Source: Gammaproteobacteria bacterium (GTDB lineage Bacteria; Pseudomonadota; Gammaproteobacteria; Pseudomonadales; Halieaceae). Taken from it: a DNA stretch of 64,000 nucleotides. Shown here piece by piece: positions 8,755 through 18,126 of the stretch (position 1 is the stretch's first letter; the number at the start of each line of letters is the position of its first letter). The position numbers were made by a program, and so were the translations under genes. A model generated the notes under the pieces. The model saw nothing but the letters and a program-made list of their open reading frames with translations, searched no databases and was not told the origin of the DNA. The stretch is taken from assembly GCA_024742415.1 (NCBI GenBank), contig JANSYN010000001.1:1-64000 (forward strand). The letters are read 5' to 3'.

Positions 8755-10305
8755 CTATTGCGGGCCAGACGGTGTAGTCAGTTTTTCCATGACCTGGTCG
8801 AGCGAGAAGCTGGCCGCTTTCTGGCGCGGCGGATACTGCTTGAACGTGGACAGGAACTGGCCCACGTAAGCCTGTGCCGGTACCAGCAGGTAGGCGCGGT
8901 CGATCATCCAGTCGTAGTAGGTGTTGGATGTGATCGATGCTCTCTCGTAAGGGTCACGGCGCAGGTTAAAGATCAGCGGTACGCGCAGTTCCACGAAGGG
9001 CTCCATCCATACCCGGAACGTTCCCACGGTCTTTTGCTCCATGAAGATCAGCTTCCAGTCGTTATAGCGCATTGCCGTCAGGTCACCATCGTCAGAGAAG
9101 TAAAATATCTCTTTGCGGGGCCCCTGTTCCACTTCCCCCGTGAGGAAAGGTAGGAAATTATAGCCATCGAGGTGGACTTTATAGTTTCGGCCGATGGCGC
9201 GGTGGCCTTTGAGGAGTTTTTCTTTCACATCCGGCTCGCCCGCAGCTGCGAGGAAGGTTGGAGCCCAGTCCATGTGATGCATGATCTGATTGGAAATGGA
9301 GCCTGCTTCAATCTTTCCAGGCCAGCGAACGATGGACGGTACGCGCCAGCCACCTTCCCAATTAGTGTTTTTCTCACCACGGAAGGGGGTTGCAGCTGCG
9401 TCAGGCCACGTGTTGTAGTGCGGGCCGTTGTCAGTGGAGTAGAAAACAATGGTGTTGTCGGCAATGCCCAACTCATCGAGCTTGTTCAGGAATAGACCGA
9501 TGTGTCCATCGTGTTCTAGCATGCCACAAGTATATTCGTCAGCGCGTGGGTACTGCTTTTTGCAACTGGCCATTTTTTCATCGCTGACGTGCGTGCGAAA
9601 ATGCATGCGCGTGCCGCTCCACCAGACAAAGAAGGGTTTATCGTCGGCCACAGCCTTTTCAATAAACTTGATCGCAGTCGCTGCGGTATCGTCGTCTACT
9701 GTCTCCATGCGCTTTTTGGTGAGGGGGCCGGTATCTTCAATCTTACCGTCAGCGGACGAGCGGATAACACCGCGTGGACCAAACTGCTCACGGAATGCCG
9801 GGTCAGTGGGGTAGTCAGCGTTCTCGGGTTCTTCCTCGGCGTTCAGGTGATAGAGGTTGCCGTAGAATTCGTCAAAACCGTGATTGGTTGGCAGATGTTC
9901 GTCGCGATCGCCCAAGTGATTCTTGCCGAACTGACCAGTAACGTAACCGTGGTTTTTAAGGAGACCTGCAATGGTGGGATCCTTTTCACTCATCCCTTCC
10001 TTGGCGCCGGGCAGCCCCACCTTGCTCAGGCCAGTACGAAAGACCGACTGACCCATAATGAAAGAAGAGCGCCCAGCGGTGCAGCTTTGCTCGCCGTAGT
10101 AATCCGTGAAAATCATACCTTCCTTGGCAATGCGGTCGATGTTGGGGGTCTGGTAGCCCATCAAGCCCATGGTATAGGCACTGATATTGGACTGGCCAAC
10201 GTCATCACCCCAGATGACCAGAATATTGGGTTTGTCGGCTGCCTGCAGGACGCTGGCAAACAATGCCGCCCACCCCAGGACAATGGTGTTAAGAAAAGTA
10301 CGCAT
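8755..10305 (-). CDS. Exported arylsulfatase-family sulfatase
   Basis: 516 residues with a signal peptide (about 1-22, ending LQAAD), the metal-binding strand NILVIWGDDVG (27-37), and the type I sulfatase signature SCTAGR with Cys75, the residue converted to formylglycine. A later TDNGPHYN segment provides further metal/active-site residues. The enzyme should hydrolyse sulfate esters in the periplasm or outside the cell; length is normal for the family. The Cys form would need formylglycine-generating enzyme or an anSME, and neither is in the window. The substrate is unknown. It is a single-gene unit with its own terminator. Confidence 0.9.
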   Translation of the reverse strand: MRTFLNTIVLGWAALFASVLQAADKPNILVIWGDDVGQSNISAYTMGLMGYQTPNIDRIAKEGMIFTDYYGEQSCTAGRSSFIMGQSVFRTGLSKVGLPGAKEGMSEKDPTIAGLLKNHGYVTGQFGKNHLGDRDEHLPTNHGFDEFYGNLYHLNAEEEPENADYPTDPAFREQFGPRGVIRSSADGKIEDTGPLTKKRMETVDDDTAATAIKFIEKAVADDKPFFVWWSGTRMHFRTHVSDEKMASCKKQYPRADEYTCGMLEHDGHIGLFLNKLDELGIADNTIVFYSTDNGPHYNTWPDAAATPFRGEKNTNWEGGWRVPSIVRWPGKIEAGSISNQIMHHMDWAPTFLAAAGEPDVKEKLLKGHRAIGRNYKVHLDGYNFLPFLTGEVEQGPRKEIFYFSDDGDLTAMRYNDWKLIFMEQKTVGTFRVWMEPFVELRVPLIFNLRRDPYERASITSNTYYDWMIDRAYLLVPAQAYVGQFLSTFKQYPPRQKAASFSLDQVMEKLTTPSGPQ

Positions 10306-10806
10306 TAGGGTCTCCCAGTGTGCGAGTTGTTATTAAGTGTGATCGTTGTGCTGTGTGAAGCTTGTGCTGTGTGACCGTTGCCGCGCAGCAGTGCCTTTCA
10401 GTAAAGACCAGAACCGGCTCTGCGACAAGTGGGTTTTACATTCACACGGCCTAGCTTACTGCTTTTAGTCGAGCAGGGGTAGTTTGGCGCCCCCAGGGAG
10501 CGACCAGACTGCCCTGCAGTCACATTTGTCTCAATAAGTTGGACAACTTGCAGCGTGTCCGCCGCATTTTTTGTCATATGCTGCGGCTAGTGCGACACTT
10601 TGGCCGCACCCCCGTGATGACGACATCCCCATGATCCTGATGCCAGACCAACTGCGACTTGGCCAGCACCACCAGAACTGCACAGTGCCGGCAGCGGCCA
10701 GGGGGTGCGCTGAGCATGGCAATGGTTCGCTCCAGTACGCGGCGCTTGCACCACGCCCAGCGCGTCAGGCGGGCCCTGTGTGCTGTTCTACCGTGCGGTG
10801 GCTACC
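10306..10806. other. 500-bp intergenic stretch, no supported gene
   Basis: This region separates the divergent sulfatase and amidohydrolase genes and must hold their promoters. ORFs here (e.g. 10571-10810 +) lack family resemblance and ribosome binding sites. A short repeated phrase, CTTGTGCTGTGTGA / GTTGTGCTGTGTGA, occurs at about 10344-10371, and I see nothing else. Confidence 0.5.
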
Positions 10807-12270
10807 ATGATCCGCATCTTGCAAGGGGCCCTCGTGTTGTTGCTGGCCCTGTTTGTAGTGGCGGTTGTGACCTACAGGTTGCTGCAGCCGCCGGCGCCCC
10901 TGGCGTTGCCGCCCCCGGGCGCAGCGCTGAAATCCGTCGTATTGATCGTACCGGGGGAGGGACGTACCGGCCCGGTCGACCTGACGGTGACCGGCGGCAT
11001 TATCAGCCATATCACCCCCAGCGAGGCGCCGCATGTCAGCGCCTATGTGCTGCCGGGCCTGGTTGATGCACATATGCACGGCCCGATGCTGCCTTTCCCG
11101 CGCGAAGAAGAACTGTATGCGTTCCTGAATCTCTACCATGGTGTCACCGGGGCGCGTATGGCCGCCGGCGATGCCGGTATGCGCGATGCGATTAGCCAGG
11201 GTCGCTATCCTGGCCCGAAGATGTTGACCTGCGGCCCGTTTATCGATGGCGAGCCGCCCCTGTGGCGCAGCTCACTGGTGGTTGTGGATGCTGACAGTGC
11301 CCGGCAGGTCGTTGATCATGTGCGGCAAGCCGGTTTTGACTGCCTCAAGGTGTACAACGAACTCACCGCAGACGCCTCGCAGGCGCTGTACCTGCATGCG
11401 GCGGTCGCCGGCCTGCCGGTGATCGGGCACGTCCCCTGGCGGCAGGATGCCACGCAGGCGTGGATAGACGATCAGCAGCACCTGTTGGGTCTTGCGCCAC
11501 GCGCCACGGGCACCGCGGGCGGGGCGTGGGAGGGTGGCGCTGGCCGTCCGTCTGAGCATGTGCGAGCAATGCTGCGCCTTGGCAGTGTCGATGCGCGTCG
11601 CATTCGAGCGCTGGCAGACTCGATGACAGAGACCGGTGTTGCCCTGACGCCCACGCTCATCACCTTGCAGCGCAAGTTCAAGCTGCAGGACTACGAAGCG
11701 TTGCGAGCATCCGCTGCGGCGCTACTGATGCCCGCCTATTATCGTGACCACCTGTGGCACCCGCGCAGGGGTTTGGTGTCTGCGCGGGTATTCTCTGCGC
11801 AGGATCATGACCAGTTCCGGCGTGTTTATCCCGATGCACAGGCGGCTTTACGCGGACTTTATGCACAGGGCGTCAGCCTGCGTACGGGCACTGACGCACC
11901 GGCAGAGTTTATCGTACCGGGTGCCGGCCTTGTCGAGGAGCTGACTCTGCTCATCGACGCCGGATTCACCCCCGAGCAGGTGTTGCAGATGTCGAGCGTG
12001 GAGAGTGCGCGAGCGCTGTTTGGTGACAGCGCCGGACAGTTGCTTATCGGCTCGCCAGCCGATTTCGTAGTGTACGCCGCAGACCCCACCGCAAAGATCG
12101 GTCATCTGGATACGCGCCTTGCCGTCGTGCGCGATGGACGCCTGTATTCTCGCGCCGCTCTGGAACAGCAGTTGCAGGCCTATGAGCGCTGGTTCAATAG
12201 CCCGCTGTACGCGGCACTGTCATCTGCACTGGTGCGCGCGATGTTGGCGCTCGTTGCGTGGTTGTCCTAG
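10807..12270 (+). CDS. Membrane-anchored amidohydrolase (imidazolonepropionase/prolidase-like superfamily)
   Basis: 487 residues from the ATG at 10807; an in-frame GTG lies 27 bases upstream but adds residues before a clear N-terminal membrane helix (ILQGALVLLLALFVVAVVTY). The amidohydrolase metal site begins with LPGLVDAHMHGP (HxH), continues with a KVYNE segment, a VIGHVPW histidine, and RTGTDAPAEF with the conserved aspartate; the C-terminal SVESARALFGDSAGQLLIGSPADFVVY is typical of this superfamily. It probably hydrolyses a cyclic amide or peptide bond at the periplasmic face. Substrate unknown. Alternative: a broader metal-dependent hydrolase with no assigned role. Confidence 0.82.
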   Translation: MIRILQGALVLLLALFVVAVVTYRLLQPPAPLALPPPGAALKSVVLIVPGEGRTGPVDLTVTGGIISHITPSEAPHVSAYVLPGLVDAHMHGPMLPFPREEELYAFLNLYHGVTGARMAAGDAGMRDAISQGRYPGPKMLTCGPFIDGEPPLWRSSLVVVDADSARQVVDHVRQAGFDCLKVYNELTADASQALYLHAAVAGLPVIGHVPWRQDATQAWIDDQQHLLGLAPRATGTAGGAWEGGAGRPSEHVRAMLRLGSVDARRIRALADSMTETGVALTPTLITLQRKFKLQDYEALRASAAALLMPAYYRDHLWHPRRGLVSARVFSAQDHDQFRRVYPDAQAALRGLYAQGVSLRTGTDAPAEFIVPGAGLVEELTLLIDAGFTPEQVLQMSSVESARALFGDSAGQLLIGSPADFVVYAADPTAKIGHLDTRLAVVRDGRLYSRAALEQQLQAYERWFNSPLYAALSSALVRAMLALVAWLS

Positions 12271-12354
12271 TCGTTTTTTGCGCCCTGTCCTGATGTGATG
12301 TTCCACCCGGTTGACCGCCGCTGCACAATAGCCTGCGCGTGATGGTGTTGAGCG

Positions 12355-13131
12355 ATGCACTGGCAGGGAGGCTGGGGCAAGGTGCGATGGAAGCAATGGT
12401 TACCCTGGCGGCGGCGACGCATTGTGCAAGAGCGCATAAGCCAAAGGGATAGGCCTGGTAATGACAGCAGCGGGGCGGCCGGTGCCAGTGTTGCGGTCGC
12501 CGCTGTCACAGTGCGCGGTTGCCACGCTCAGCCTGTCCGGGTGCAGCCGCCGCTGGCGCACGTTAGTCTGGCGCCGCTCAGGTCGGCAGGAGTTCAACCG
12601 ACACAAGCGAAACGCGCCGCAGTGCAACAGGCGGAAGTGGAACAGGCGGAAGTGGAACCGGCAGAAGTGGAACCGGCAGAAGTGGAAGCGGCGGGAGTGG
12701 AACCGGCAGAAGTGGGCCCGGCGGAAGTGGAACCGGCGGAAGTGGAACCGGCGGAAGTGGAACCGGCGGAAGTGGAAGCGGCGAGAGTGGAACCGGCGGA
12801 AGTAGAAGGCGGTGAAATGGGCAGGGCGGCAGTGGAACGCGCCGCAGTGGAACAGGCACAGACGCAACAGGCGGAGGCGGTACAGGGGGAAACGGAACAC
12901 GCTGAAGCCCGGCAGGCGCGAAGGCCACTGGTCAGGGAGCCTGCTCCGGTCGGCGGCACGCGAGCGCCCACGACAGCGCTGCTGTCCTGCGCCGTGTTGA
13001 CCGAGATTACCGAGATTACCGATGCAGACTACCGCTGCGTGTGGCGACCCTGCCCCGAGCTTGAGGCGCAGGAACAACCCCCGGAGCCGCCTGCGGCGCC
13101 CCCGGAGTTCCTGTTTACTCTTGTGGAGTGA
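12355..13131 (+). CDS. Hypothetical protein built on a pentapeptide (E-V-E-P-A) repeat
   Basis: A 258-residue ORF whose middle (about residues 90-155) is a run of EVEPA-type pentapeptides, flanked by a basic N-terminus and a Pro-rich end (EQPPEPPAAPPEF). The repeat is a 15-bp DNA repeat, so most frames on both strands stay open here, and long ORFs also exist at 12461-12805 + and 12400-13077 -. This frame is preferred only because it is longest and the translated repeat is acidic and soluble-looking. There is no recognisable domain or good ribosome binding site. It overlaps the convergent nitronate-monooxygenase-like gene by 17 bases. It may be non-coding. Confidence 0.35.
   Translation: MHWQGGWGKVRWKQWLPWRRRRIVQERISQRDRPGNDSSGAAGASVAVAAVTVRGCHAQPVRVQPPLAHVSLAPLRSAGVQPTQAKRAAVQQAEVEQAEVEPAEVEPAEVEAAGVEPAEVGPAEVEPAEVEPAEVEPAEVEAARVEPAEVEGGEMGRAAVERAAVEQAQTQQAEAVQGETEHAEARQARRPLVREPAPVGGTRAPTTALLSCAVLTEITEITDADYRCVWRPCPELEAQEQPPEPPAAPPEFLFTLVE
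12624..12815 (+). repeat. 15-bp tandem repeat array (about 12 copies)
   Basis: Units of the form GGCGGAAGTGGAACC are repeated head to tail with single-base variants (CAG/CGG, ACC/AGC). Three adjacent copies near 12728-12773 are identical, pointing to recent slippage. Less exact copies extend to about 12880. The period being a multiple of three explains the open frames. Confidence 0.85.
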
Positions 13132-14239
13132 TGGCGTTCACGTGTTCCAGGGCGTCGGCATATTCACTGAGCAGCCGGAAGACGATATCCCGACAGGATT
13201 CGATGGAATTGATTTGTCCCACCACCTGCCCAATGGGGTTGAACGCAACCTTCTGTGTTTCCGCCGCGCCGGCGTAGCGATGCGTGCGTCGCACGGCGTC
13301 AAAGGTCAGGTAACCCTGCAGTGGCATGGGCAGTGGGTCAGGTGTGTCGTCGCGCTCCCAGGCGTCGGTCCACTCGTTTTTCAGCATGCGCGCGGTCTTG
13401 CCCGTGAATGAGCGTGAGCGCACCGTGTCTTCCGATGTCGCCTTCATGTAGGACTCGCGCTGTGCCGGTTCAGCGTGCGCTTCTTCCGAGTTCAGCCACG
13501 CAGAGCCCAGCCAGACCCCCGCGGCGCCCATGCCCATAGCCGCGAGCATCTGTCGGCCGTTTCCGATACCGCCAGCGGCCAGCACCGGCAGTGGTGCCAG
13601 CGCATCCACCATTTGCGGCCAGAGGATCATGGAAGTCACCTCGCCAGCATGGCCGCCGCCCTCGGAACCCTGGCAGACCACAAAGTCCAATCCGGCGGCC
13701 TTGTGTGCCAGTCCATGTTTGAGGCGACCCGCCAGTGCACCGATCAGGCGGCCGGAGTCATGTACCTGTTTGATCACATCGTCCGGCGGCGTGCCCAGTG
13801 CATTGATAATCATGCGGCACTGGGGCCGGGTCAGCGCGATATCAATCAGCGCCTGCGCCTGCACGGCCGAGAAGCTCAGGCTGATGTCATCGTCCTTGTC
13901 GGGCCATTCAGGCACGCCGTGATCCGCCAGCAGTTTTTCGGCGAACTTGCGATGCTGCTCGGGAATCGCCTCTTGCAGCATGGCCACCAGTTCTTCCGGT
14001 GAGGTCTTGTCCATCCCTTCATATTTTTGGGGGATCGCGGTATCAACACCGTAGATATGATCGCCGATGTGGGCGTCTATCCAGTCCAGTTCCTCCGTGA
14101 GCTGCTCGGGCGAGAACCCGACCGCGCCGAGGACGCCAATACCGCCGGCCTTGCTGACCGCAACAACAACATCACGGCAATGGGTAAATGCGAATATGGG
14201 GGCTTCAATGCCCAACTGCTTGCAGAAATCGGTTTGCAT
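13115..14239 (-). CDS. Nitronate monooxygenase-like FMN enzyme (NPD family)
   Basis: 374 residues of the 2-nitropropane dioxygenase/nitronate monooxygenase TIM barrel: an N-terminal IEAPIFAFTHCRDVVVAVSKAGG, CQGSEGGGHAGEV for FMN phosphate contact (about 213-225), and PVLAAGGIGNGRQMLAAMGMGAAGVWLGSAW. The family oxidises nitronates with O2, though many members have other roles; a substrate cannot be assigned. The active-site His expected in class I enzymes would be the one in the QGSEGGGHAG loop. No operon partner. Confidence 0.82.
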   Translation of the reverse strand: MQTDFCKQLGIEAPIFAFTHCRDVVVAVSKAGGIGVLGAVGFSPEQLTEELDWIDAHIGDHIYGVDTAIPQKYEGMDKTSPEELVAMLQEAIPEQHRKFAEKLLADHGVPEWPDKDDDISLSFSAVQAQALIDIALTRPQCRMIINALGTPPDDVIKQVHDSGRLIGALAGRLKHGLAHKAAGLDFVVCQGSEGGGHAGEVTSMILWPQMVDALAPLPVLAAGGIGNGRQMLAAMGMGAAGVWLGSAWLNSEEAHAEPAQRESYMKATSEDTVRSRSFTGKTARMLKNEWTDAWERDDTPDPLPMPLQGYLTFDAVRRTHRYAGAAETQKVAFNPIGQVVGQINSIESCRDIVFRLLSEYADALEHVNAITPQE

Positions 14240-14557
14240 GACGTACCTCGGTTAGGCAATAAACGTGAAGTGAGTATCAACGTCCCCTAGAGTAGAAGAA
14301 GCAGCGCCTGCCGATAATGACACAAGCGGCCTTGATCACTATCAAATTGTGACGGGTGTCAATGCGTCGGTGGCGTTAAAGGTTATCCAGTCTGACCCTG
14401 ATGGGTCTGGCCGCCATGGGCGGTGGGCGCGAGGCAGGATGGGCGCAGGGCGCTGGAGAACGACACAGCCTGCAGTCTGTGGGACAACGGGCGCAGTCAT
14501 TGGCGGCCCGCAACGGGCGCGTGTTTTGCGAAGTGGAGGCGCTTGAAGCAGTTGCGT
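14240..14557. other. 318-bp intergenic stretch
   Basis: This holds the upstream region of the nitronate-monooxygenase-like gene. Short overlapping plus-strand ORFs (14349-14686) have no recognisable product and no consistent ribosome binding site. I see no RNA gene or repeat here. Confidence 0.5.
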
Positions 14558-14788
14558 TTACTGGCAGAACAGGCTTTGCACGCGAGGCTCGCTCTCCAGA
14601 ACCTGCTGATGACGCTTTTGCAGCGCTTTCGCGCGCTTGGCGTCCTGCTTGACCCGGGCTTTGTGCCTGGCGAAGTTATCCTTTAGCGTTTCGCCCATCA
14701 CACTCATCCACTCCAGGTGTTGCTGCCAGGTAGATTCGGCGGTTTGCTCGGGTTTTTTTATTGTTGTCGCATTGATCGTTGCATTCAT
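14558..14788 (-). CDS. Small basic hypothetical protein
   Basis: 76 residues from the ATG at 14788 (MNATINATTIKK), chosen because GAGAA lies just upstream and the longer 113-residue frame begins in unlikely sequence. The protein is helical and charged (DNFARHKARVKQDAKRAKALQKRHQQVLES), possibly a coiled coil. I recognise no family; it could be a cytoplasmic structural or nucleic-acid-associated protein, but this is only from composition. Confidence 0.45.
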   Translation of the reverse strand: MNATINATTIKKPEQTAESTWQQHLEWMSVMGETLKDNFARHKARVKQDAKRAKALQKRHQQVLESEPRVQSLFCQ

Positions 14789-15001
14789 CGGTGCATTCTC
14801 GTGCTGAGTTGCTCCACCGTTTGCCAGTGGCGCTGACCTTACATACCCAGTGGTTAATTCAACACAGGCCCCAAACCCTCGCAAGCTGGGCGGGGTCAAG
14901 TGTGAGCCAGTTCAAGCGTTCGTGGGCAAAACTGTGCGACAGTTCTCGAATCTTCGGCAATCTGTTGCGAGCAGGGTTGCACGGGTTGACGGGTTTTGCC
15001 C

Positions 15002-16198
15002 CTATTCGGAGCGCAGTGCTTCAATCGGGTCGAGGCCTGCGGCATGCATGGCGGGCGAGATACCTGCCACGAGACCCACCGAGCAGCTCAGCAGCAGTGA
15101 TGCCAGCAAATAAGCCGGTTGCAGCGTTACCGGCAGGCCCGGCGCAAAGGCGTTGAGTGCGATCACCATGAAGGCAACCACGCTGATACCCAGAAGGCCA
15201 CCCATCGCCGCCAGCAACATCGCCTCACCCAAAAACATCCAAAGAATCTGCCTGCGCGTGCAACCCACCGCGCGCAGTAGCCCGATCTCGGGAGTGCGTT
15301 CCTTCAGGGCCGTGGTCATGATGGTCAGCACGCCTACGCCACCAACGACCAGCGCGATACCGCCCAGTGCCGCCACTGCGATTTTCAGCATGGAAAGAAT
15401 GTTATCGAGCGTCGAGAGCATGTCCTCCTGCGTAAACAGGGTGAAATCTTCATCACCATGGCGGCGTACAAGCAACTCCCTGACCTGCTCGCTCATCTGT
15501 TGTGAGGTGGTTGTTTCGCGGAAAATAACATCGATCTCCATGAGGCTTTCTTTGTTGAACAGCTGCATGCCCAGGTCTGCGGGTATGTAGATCGCATCGT
15601 CCAGGTCAAAGCCCAGCAGTTGTCCCTTGCTCTCCATGACGCCGATAACACGAAAGCGTGTTCCGCCAACGCGTACGTAACTGCCCAGCGGGTTGCTGTG
15701 TTTGTACAGTTCCTGTTTGACCTTTGAGCCGAGCACCGCAAAGTAGCGCGAGTTCTCCAGATCGCCCGTTGGTAGAAAGCGTCCCTGTGCCACGTTAAAC
15801 TTCCAGGCCCTGGCCATATCGGGGCCCACGGCGTAGACATCGGTGTCACGTGTGTACACATCGCCCTCGATTTTGGCGGTGCCCTGCAGTAACGGAACCA
15901 CAGCATCAACATGCGGCAGGCGCGCCAGTTGCCTGGCGTCCTCTAGCGATAACGGCCGGATAGTAGACAGCAGGTTTGGCATCCCCGAGGTGCTGACCTT
16001 GCCCGGTGTGATGGCGATGATACGGGTGCCAAACTGCGAGAAACTGTCCATCAGGTAAACGCGTACACCCTCGCCGATGGACGTTAGTAGCGTCACGGCA
16101 GCAATACCGATGCTAATACCCAGCGCCGTGAGCAGGCTGCGCAACCTCGCCGTTGTAACGGCCTTGAAGACCCACCTGAGCCAATCGCTGGTTAGCAT
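15002..16198 (-). CDS. MacB-like ABC transporter permease (second of two)
   Basis: 398 residues: one N-terminal helix (ALGISIGIAAVTLLTSIGEGVR), a large periplasmic MacB-PCD domain (about 50-235), and a C-terminal FtsX domain with three helices, including ERTPEIGLLRAVGCTRRQILWMFLGEAML. Members of this group use ATP hydrolysis for mechanotransmission across the inner membrane, pushing substrates toward an outer membrane duct or moving lipoproteins. It begins 6 bases after the first permease, so both belong to one operon and could form a heterodimer. Confidence 0.88.
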   Translation of the reverse strand: MLTSDWLRWVFKAVTTARLRSLLTALGISIGIAAVTLLTSIGEGVRVYLMDSFSQFGTRIIAITPGKVSTSGMPNLLSTIRPLSLEDARQLARLPHVDAVVPLLQGTAKIEGDVYTRDTDVYAVGPDMARAWKFNVAQGRFLPTGDLENSRYFAVLGSKVKQELYKHSNPLGSYVRVGGTRFRVIGVMESKGQLLGFDLDDAIYIPADLGMQLFNKESLMEIDVIFRETTTSQQMSEQVRELLVRRHGDEDFTLFTQEDMLSTLDNILSMLKIAVAALGGIALVVGGVGVLTIMTTALKERTPEIGLLRAVGCTRRQILWMFLGEAMLLAAMGGLLGISVVAFMVIALNAFAPGLPVTLQPAYLLASLLLSCSVGLVAGISPAMHAAGLDPIEALRSE

Positions 16199-16204
16199 GC
16201 TGGC

Positions 16205-17419
16205 TTACTTTTTCCCCAGTGCATCAACCGGCTCCATTGCGGCAGCTTGCTGTGCAGGTAACCAGGCAAACAATAATGCCGTGGCCACTGCCATCGCCAG
16301 CGCTGCCCATTGTGCCCAGCCGGGTGTGGCGAAGGGAATGTCCGTGAAGAGCAGGTTGGCGGCAACAACAATGCCCTGGCCGAACGCCATTCCCAGCAGT
16401 GCGCCGGCAGCAGCGATCATCGCGGCCTCGGTGAGAAACAGCGTGCGCACCTGGGCGCCGGGGGCGCCAATGGCTTTAAGCAGGCCGATTTCTGCGGTGC
16501 GTTGCTTTACCGACATCAGTGTGACGTTCATGACCAGTATGCCCGAGACGACCAGGCTGATGCCGGCAATACCGGCGACCGCCAGGGTCATCACCTGCAG
16601 GATGTCATCCAGTGTGCTGAGCATGGCGTCGGGGCTGATGACGGTGACATCCTGTTCGCCGTCGTGGAGGTCCTGCATACGCTGTACGATAGCCGCTTTA
16701 ACATCCTCCACCCGGTAGTTGTCGCGCACGCGCAGCATGACGCGGTACATGCCATGAACGTTAAACACCGATTGCGCTGCCGCAACCGGTATGAAGATTG
16801 CCTCGGAGAGGTCCGAACCGAAGGAATCACCCGCGCCTGACAGCACACCCACCACACGGAAGCGGTAGTCCCTGAGTCGAATCCACTGGCCTACGGCGCG
16901 CTCGTTGGCAAACAGTTCCTTTTTCAGTTTTTCGCCGATCACCGCGACCTGCGCTGCCTCGTCCAGGGCCAGCTCGGGAAAGCCGCTGCCGCGTGCCAGT
17001 TCCATCTGGCGAATGGCAAAAAACGCGGCTGTTGTGCCAAGGACGATGCTGTCACGCTCACGGGATTTGTAGGACACCGGGCCGTTGCCCATAATCATAG
17101 GTGCAAGTGCCGTCACTCCGGGAACGGTGCGCTGCAATACCTGCACATCCTCGAGTGTGATGGAGCGGGCCGCTGCGCCAGACATCGGCGGCATACCCCC
17201 GGTCGTTTCTTTGCGGCCGGGGTAGAGAATCACCGTATCCTTGCCCAGGAAGGCGAACTCTCCCATGACGTAGCCGCGCGCACCTTCGCCCAACGCGGTC
17301 AGCACGACGACCGCGCTGACTCCCAGCCCAACGGCGATCAGCAGCATGAGGCTGCGAAACTGCTGGCGCCGCAGCGCCAGCAGGGTAAAACGCAGGAGGT
17401 CGAGGGTGCGCATGCTCAA
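16205..17419 (-). CDS. MacB-like ABC transporter permease (first of two)
   Basis: 404 residues with the same plan as its neighbour: N-terminal helix (LIAVGLGVSAVVVLTALGEGAR), periplasmic MacB-PCD domain, then FtsX helices with QRTAEIGLLKAIGAPGAQVRTLFL. The two permeases share architecture but only moderate sequence, so this is an old duplication. It overlaps the ATPase gene by 4 bases (16205-17419 against 17416), implying translational coupling. Confidence 0.88.
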   Translation of the reverse strand: MSMRTLDLLRFTLLALRRQQFRSLMLLIAVGLGVSAVVVLTALGEGARGYVMGEFAFLGKDTVILYPGRKETTGGMPPMSGAAARSITLEDVQVLQRTVPGVTALAPMIMGNGPVSYKSRERDSIVLGTTAAFFAIRQMELARGSGFPELALDEAAQVAVIGEKLKKELFANERAVGQWIRLRDYRFRVVGVLSGAGDSFGSDLSEAIFIPVAAAQSVFNVHGMYRVMLRVRDNYRVEDVKAAIVQRMQDLHDGEQDVTVISPDAMLSTLDDILQVMTLAVAGIAGISLVVSGILVMNVTLMSVKQRTAEIGLLKAIGAPGAQVRTLFLTEAAMIAAAGALLGMAFGQGIVVAANLLFTDIPFATPGWAQWAALAMAVATALLFAWLPAQQAAAMEPVDALGKK

Positions 17420-18126
17420 CCGGGTGAGCCCGTGTTAGATGCCGCGCCCTTGATACTGCGCAGATCCTGTTCAATTTTGCCATCGCGCATCAGGATACGC
17501 CTGCGGGCGCGATCGCCCTTGTCCTTGTCGTGGGTAACAATGAGCAGGGTGATGCCTTCGCGGTTGAGGCCTTCGAGAATCTCTGTGACCTCGGCACCGG
17601 ACTTTGAATCGAGGTTGCCGGTGGGTTCATCCGCAAGCAGGATGCTCGGGCGCATCACGATACTGCGCCCGATGGCCACGCGCTGGCGCTCGCCGCCCGA
17701 CAACTGGTTGGGCAAGTGATGCCCCCGCTGGGCAATGCCCAGCTTGCCGAGAATGTCGTCAACGATGGCCGTGCGCTCCCGGGGCGGCTTGCCGGTAAGC
17801 AGTAACGGCATCTCGATATTCTCGCGCGCCGTGAGCCGCGCGATAAGGTGATAAGACTGAAACACAAAACCGATTTCTTCGCGGCGCACGCGTGCGCGCT
17901 CGTTTTCATCCAGTGACATGGTGTCTACACCGTTGAGGGTATAGCGCCCCTCATTGGGTCTATCGAGCAGTCCGAGCATGTTCAGCATGGTCGATTTGCC
18001 GGACCCCGACGGCCCCATGACTGCAACGTACTCACCCTGCTCGATGCGCACGCTGACATCGTCCAGGGCCTTGACCACTGCGTCGCCCAGCACAAACGAG
18101 CGTGTGACATGGCTCACTTCAATCAT
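17416..18126 (-). CDS. ABC transporter ATP-binding protein (LolD/MacB type)
   Basis: 236 residues from the ATG at 18126 (MIEVSHVTRSF); a longer start at 18153 is possible but would overlap the upstream gene by 35 bases. Walker A GPSGSGKST, Q-loop FVFQSYHL, signature LSGGERQRVAIGR, Walker B ILLADEPTGNLD and switch His (VTHD) are all intact. It should energise the two adjacent permeases. It lies between the adaptor and permease genes with 4-8 base overlaps, showing a tight operon. Confidence 0.92.
   Translation of the reverse strand: MIEVSHVTRSFVLGDAVVKALDDVSVRIEQGEYVAVMGPSGSGKSTMLNMLGLLDRPNEGRYTLNGVDTMSLDENERARVRREEIGFVFQSYHLIARLTARENIEMPLLLTGKPPRERTAIVDDILGKLGIAQRGHHLPNQLSGGERQRVAIGRSIVMRPSILLADEPTGNLDSKSGAEVTEILEGLNREGITLLIVTHDKDKGDRARRRILMRDGKIEQDLRSIKGAASNTGSPG

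Noticed and set aside
9589-10308. Plus-strand 239-residue ORF
   Set aside because: Antisense shadow of the sulfatase N-terminal half, including its catalytic Cys region.
12624-12880. Possible CRISPR array
   Set aside because: Units of 15 bp are directly abutting with no spacers and no cas genes nearby.
12400-13077. Minus-strand 225-residue ORF and others (12578-12928, 12594-12971) in the 15-bp repeat region
   Set aside because: They are open because the repeat length is a multiple of three; no ribosome site, no domain, low-complexity Phe/Arg/His or Pro/Leu runs.
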